A stretch of DNA of 64,000 nt, taken from Saururus chinensis (lineage: Eukaryota > Streptophyta > Magnoliopsida > Piperales > Saururaceae). The stretch spans positions 11,614,685 through 11,678,684 of the forward strand of contig CP141140.1 of NCBI GenBank assembly GCA_035235625.1, in the 5' to 3' direction. Of this stretch, positions 60,832-64,000 are shown piece by piece; within the stretch, counting starts at the first letter, position 1, and each line of letters begins with the position of its first letter. The notes under the pieces are model-generated. The model saw nothing but the letters and a program-made list of their open reading frames with translations, did not search any database and was not told where the DNA came from. The position numbers and the translations under genes are program-made.

Positions 60832-62844
60832 ACACACACACAAGTCTTGTCAACAATATAATTTATACAGTCATCAACAAATAAAATTCTAGAATCAACT
60901 GAAGACTAATTTTAGTATGACCAGTCAGCCATAAAATTTAGAATCAACCAAAGACTGACTTTTGTATGACCAGTCTGCCCTAGTATCAGTTTGTGCGGGG
61001 GTTGATTTTAGTTTTTTTTTCCTGCATTCAGGTGAACTAAGAAGTTTGTACAGGTTAAGTCCTGTTGCTGTTATTGGAGGTTCCTTCTTACCTGGTTTAG
61101 CAGGTCACAACATCTCGGAGGCTGCTGCAGCTGGTTGTGCTGTTTTGACTGGTAACAAGGTTTCACACATTCTAGTTGTTCTCTGATACTTGAATTTTAA
61201 TTGTTCCCTTTTTATTGACTTTCAGGACCTTATGTGGGACATTTCTCTCAGATGGTTGTAGAAATGAAGCGATTTAATTGTTTAGCAGTTCAGCAGGTAA
61301 GGCCTTATGTTTCTCTTGAAGCAACCTATGAAGGATCCGTGTTTGGGATCTTCCTTCCATGTTGGTTTCATGATCAAATACTTCCTTGTAAAGGACACTG
61401 TAAGCGGGGCTAAGTGTGTTTCAGCTTTGAATACAGTGGTTGATAATTTGTATGCATCCTCTCTGAAGAGTTTTGATAATCATCTTAAGTCAAATGTGAT
61501 AACTGGCACTCCTGAGTTTGTTGAGAAAAGTTTTGGTACTAAACCATAGAAGTGTCTGGAAGGCATTTAAAAATTTTGTAAGTTTAAGATGCAGTTAAAA
61601 TTATTGAATCTCCAAGGGTATGAATTCAAAATGGAAATGGTATATGGTAGGATAAAATGGCGAAGCATCAACCCCATATTAAAGTCTTGTCAATGATAAT
61701 CCACCAACTTTTACAAATAGCTCCCCTGCGAGCAAAGTTATAATTTGTCAGAACTTGTAATTCTTTTAACAATTTAGTGTGCAATTCGTTCTAGATAACC
61801 TTTGTCTGATGGTGACGAAGTTTGGGGGGTTAAGGAAAGTTGGATATACAGCATGATCATAGCTGAGATCGTGAGACAAGGGTGTTGAGATAGATGAGTT
61901 GGAAGGCTAGGCTACCCCACTCAAAACATTGCAGAGATATGATAGACTCAACATCCCCAAAAAAGGTGAAAAAAATTATATGATGGGGATTGTACTTGTG
62001 AGCAGATAAAATGAGTTAGAATGTGAACCATGGAATGAATTTTATTTGAAATCTTCACTTGAATTTGGCCATATTGAGCTTTCATTAGATAGTCTTTTGG
62101 GTAGAGTATTGTGGCTGAGCAAAGGTACGTTTAATTGTTGAACAGCGGAGAAACTGTTATGAGCCTGTAATAGCGCACCTTGCAGGCCCGATTTCCTCCT
62201 GTTTAAATGGCGTATTCATCTCTTTGGGTTTCCTAGATTTATTCAAATTAGTTTACTTAAGTCATTAGTCTTATTCTGCCTTGATATTGTAATTAAAGCT
62301 ACGTTTCTTATTTATTAGTACACCTAATTAGACTAGAAATTGAAAAGATAATGCCTAAAAGATATAAGGGGTTTCCCCATCAAGCTGAGAATTGAAGTAA
62401 TAGAGGTAGTGATTAGTAGAGTAGTTCCTCCTTCCCTCTCTCTAAACTTTATTTGTCTGTACCCCTCTTTCTGCTACACACCATAGCCATCGTCCTTCCC
62501 TTGCTCCAATGTTGGTCTACCACAGAAGCCTTCTTTTTCTGTTCATGGATGAGCGAGTGAAAATTTCTATCTATTTTCTGAATTTGAACCTGTATGATGA
62601 TGTAGTTAAATATATGGTTCTGCTCTCCCTGTCTATTATTTCTTTTCTAATGAAGCGCTGTCTCACATGTGCCTGACAGGTTTCTGGAAAGTTGGAACTC
62701 CTCGAAGTTCTTAAGGAGCTCCTTGGTAATGCTGAAGCATTGGATGCGTGTAGGACTGCTGCAAAAAAAGCTTTCTTGGCTCTGTCAAGTGGGGTTGTCG
62801 ATAGTGTTTGGCAACTTATCAATATTCATGTCTTAAGATATTAA
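55928..62844 (+). CDS. KDTA: 3-deoxy-D-manno-octulosonate (Kdo) transferase, KDTA (twelve exons, 440 aa)
   Basis: GT30-family glycosyltransferase related to bacterial WaaA/KdtA, which adds Kdo to a lipid A precursor. The plant enzyme is reported to be mitochondrial. Exons: 55928-56129, 56233-56326, 56776-56818, 57039-57161, 57802-57921, 57996-58074, 58424-58540, 58650-58747, 59949-60039, 61032-61151, 61226-61296, 62680-62844. They total 1323 nt in one open frame with GT-AG borders. Key motifs: RGLEHTLRWRERFG, WFHAVSLGEG (E69 corresponds to the proposed catalytic base), FLIESELWPN, FAGDLKY, IVPRHPEQGEQIA, IYIVDTLGELRSLYRL, VAVIGGSFLPGLAGHNISEA and GCAVLTGPYVGHF. The ATG at 55928 is the first in frame. 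The N-terminal hydrophobic stretch (LSSGLSPFLFLHLHW) is usual for the family. Length is normal and nothing is broken. Confidence 0.92.
60526..60720 (+). repeat. Tandem duplication (about 113 bp period) in KDTA intron 9
   Basis: GAGAGGC.GAGGATG starts at 60526 and 60639, each followed by TACAGCT.GGATAAACACAT and AATATATCAGTGA. A second, shorter duplication (about 50 bp) lies at 60882-60979 around TATGACCAGTC.GCC. Confidence 0.85.
60781..60842 (+). repeat. (TC)n-(CA)n compound microsatellite
   Basis: About 24 TC units followed by CACACACACACA, within KDTA intron 9. Confidence 0.97.
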
Positions 62845-64000
62845 TCCTAAAAGAAGATACTAATGCAATGGGCTTAAACCTGCAGCAGTAGCAGCTCAAG
62901 CGAGCATTGTATTCCTAAATACAATTAATATAATCCAAATCTCTGCATTCAGTACATTAAAACTGCTGTGGTTTTTACACTCGGTTAAATCACGTGACTG
63001 CAAGCATCCAAATCTGAGATCCTTAGGTTTTTGTACGAGCAAGTAAAAATTTGTCTCCGTGACAACTTCTCTGGAGGCAATACATGAAATCGGAGGCGTG
63101 TCCATTGGCCATAGATTTCATTTCTATGCTTTGTATTATTATACTACGTCGAAGTGTTATCCTTGTACCATGTTACCATTTGTATGTGGAAACTCTAACT
63201 AGTGCAGTGGGAACAGACTCCTTTCAATGCCCTTTTCAGAACATACACCTGAAGGTGATTCGGGCATGATGTTTGTATGAATTTGCATGGGATGGAAAGA
63301 GGATTCTCACCGGTGGGTTATCAAGTTTTTTGCTTCGGGTCAACCGTTGATGTTCAGTTCTAAAGTTATGGATCTCTGCACTTCAAAATAACTAGTCAAA
63401 GTGTACGTCCAAATGCACGTGGTGAAGACAATTAGAAACTTAAATAGAGTATTAAGTATTACAAGAGGTTTATTGAAAAAAGATTTAAGAGGAAGTGTAC
63501 AGTGGTAATAATGAGCTTGCCACTTCATTTTTTTTTGCCTCTTATAAAATTATACATTTTTCACTCGTATGCATATTTACTCACACCATACATTCTACTT
63601 TGCTATAATATTTTTCAAAAAGTGAAAACAACCAAGCCTATGATAAAAACATTTTTATACACCTCTTCAATTTGTAACGTGCAACTTATCTATTATATAA
63701 TAAAGGATAAATATTTATCATATACGATGACATATTAGCAGCTACTAAATACTCTCTCTCATATTATGTGTCCTATTTAATTTTTAAAAATCCTTTGAGC
63801 CCCTACTTGTATATATATATATAGAAGGAGAAGAGGTAAGTGGCTCTAGTATTTATAAAGGCAAAATTAGTTACAAGTATTCTGAGATGGGGTGGGAGAA
63901 AGTAAGACCTCTCTAAATAAGGTTTTGCTCACATTGGAAAACTCAAACTGTTAATTCCATTTTGTGTTGTGTTTAGTCTGAGAAAGTTTTAAAAAGAAGT
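62845..64000. other. KDTA 3' flank and intergenic
   Basis: Begins with the presumed KDTA 3' UTR. A short (TA)n run lies at about 63811-63823. No other gene seen up to the window edge. Confidence 0.4.

Noticed and set aside
1-64000. CRISPR arrays, operons, riboswitches, rRNA genes
   Set aside because: None seen. The 32-bp repeats at 8665-9017 are contiguous, without spacers, and the window is a plant nuclear genome.

Overview
This is a stretch of a plant nuclear genome. It is AT-rich and repeat-dense, and it holds four recognisable protein genes. Three are split by introns with ordinary GT-AG borders; the fourth is intronless. The intronless gene is much more GC-rich at its 5' end than at its 3' end, a gradient typical of monocots. 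Together with the repeat load this suggests a non-grass monocot, but that is a weak inference and no species is named.

Genes, left to right: (1) the 5' part of a RAD5A-type DNA-damage-tolerance gene on the minus strand (552-3557; seven coding segments, 435 codons, running off the left edge); (2) an intronless DUF3475/DUF668 protein of the PSK SIMULATOR family (12432-14117, plus); (3) a nine-exon DDT/PHD protein, PTM (38488-47289, plus; my exon model gives 1721 aa in an unbroken frame); (4) a twelve-exon KDTA gene for 3-deoxy-D-manno-octulosonate transferase (55928-62844, plus; 440 aa, unbroken). Nothing suggests that these genes act together.

Most of the rest is transposable-element sequence, and two regions stand out. 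The first is a 4.9-kb Mutator-like element (MULE) at 4688-9593. It has inverted ends of about 110 bp and two transposase remnants (an N-terminal piece and a CCHC zinc knuckle). The rest of its interior is largely modular repeats: five related imperfect hairpins of 130-137 nt, two long (TA)n tracts, three or more copies of an anchor module, and an 11-copy 32-bp minisatellite. The second is a nested insertion complex at about 20.3-34.15 kb. A dead hAT transposon is split by a MULE carrying a PPR-gene fragment (with an exact 9-bp target duplication), by a 2.95-kb solo LTR, and by a 601-bp hAT-type MITE. Long-LTR sequence sits inside the MULE.

Other mobile or broken items are a second LTR of the same family in reverse orientation (35843-37845), a Pack-MULE-like element (48300-49332), a pair of diverged short repeats (50285-50838 and 52990-53490), and a receptor-kinase fragment (51116-51349). 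The PTM gene has a 45-codon in-frame tandem duplication in its last exon. All homology statements come from recalled family features read by eye. No database search was run.
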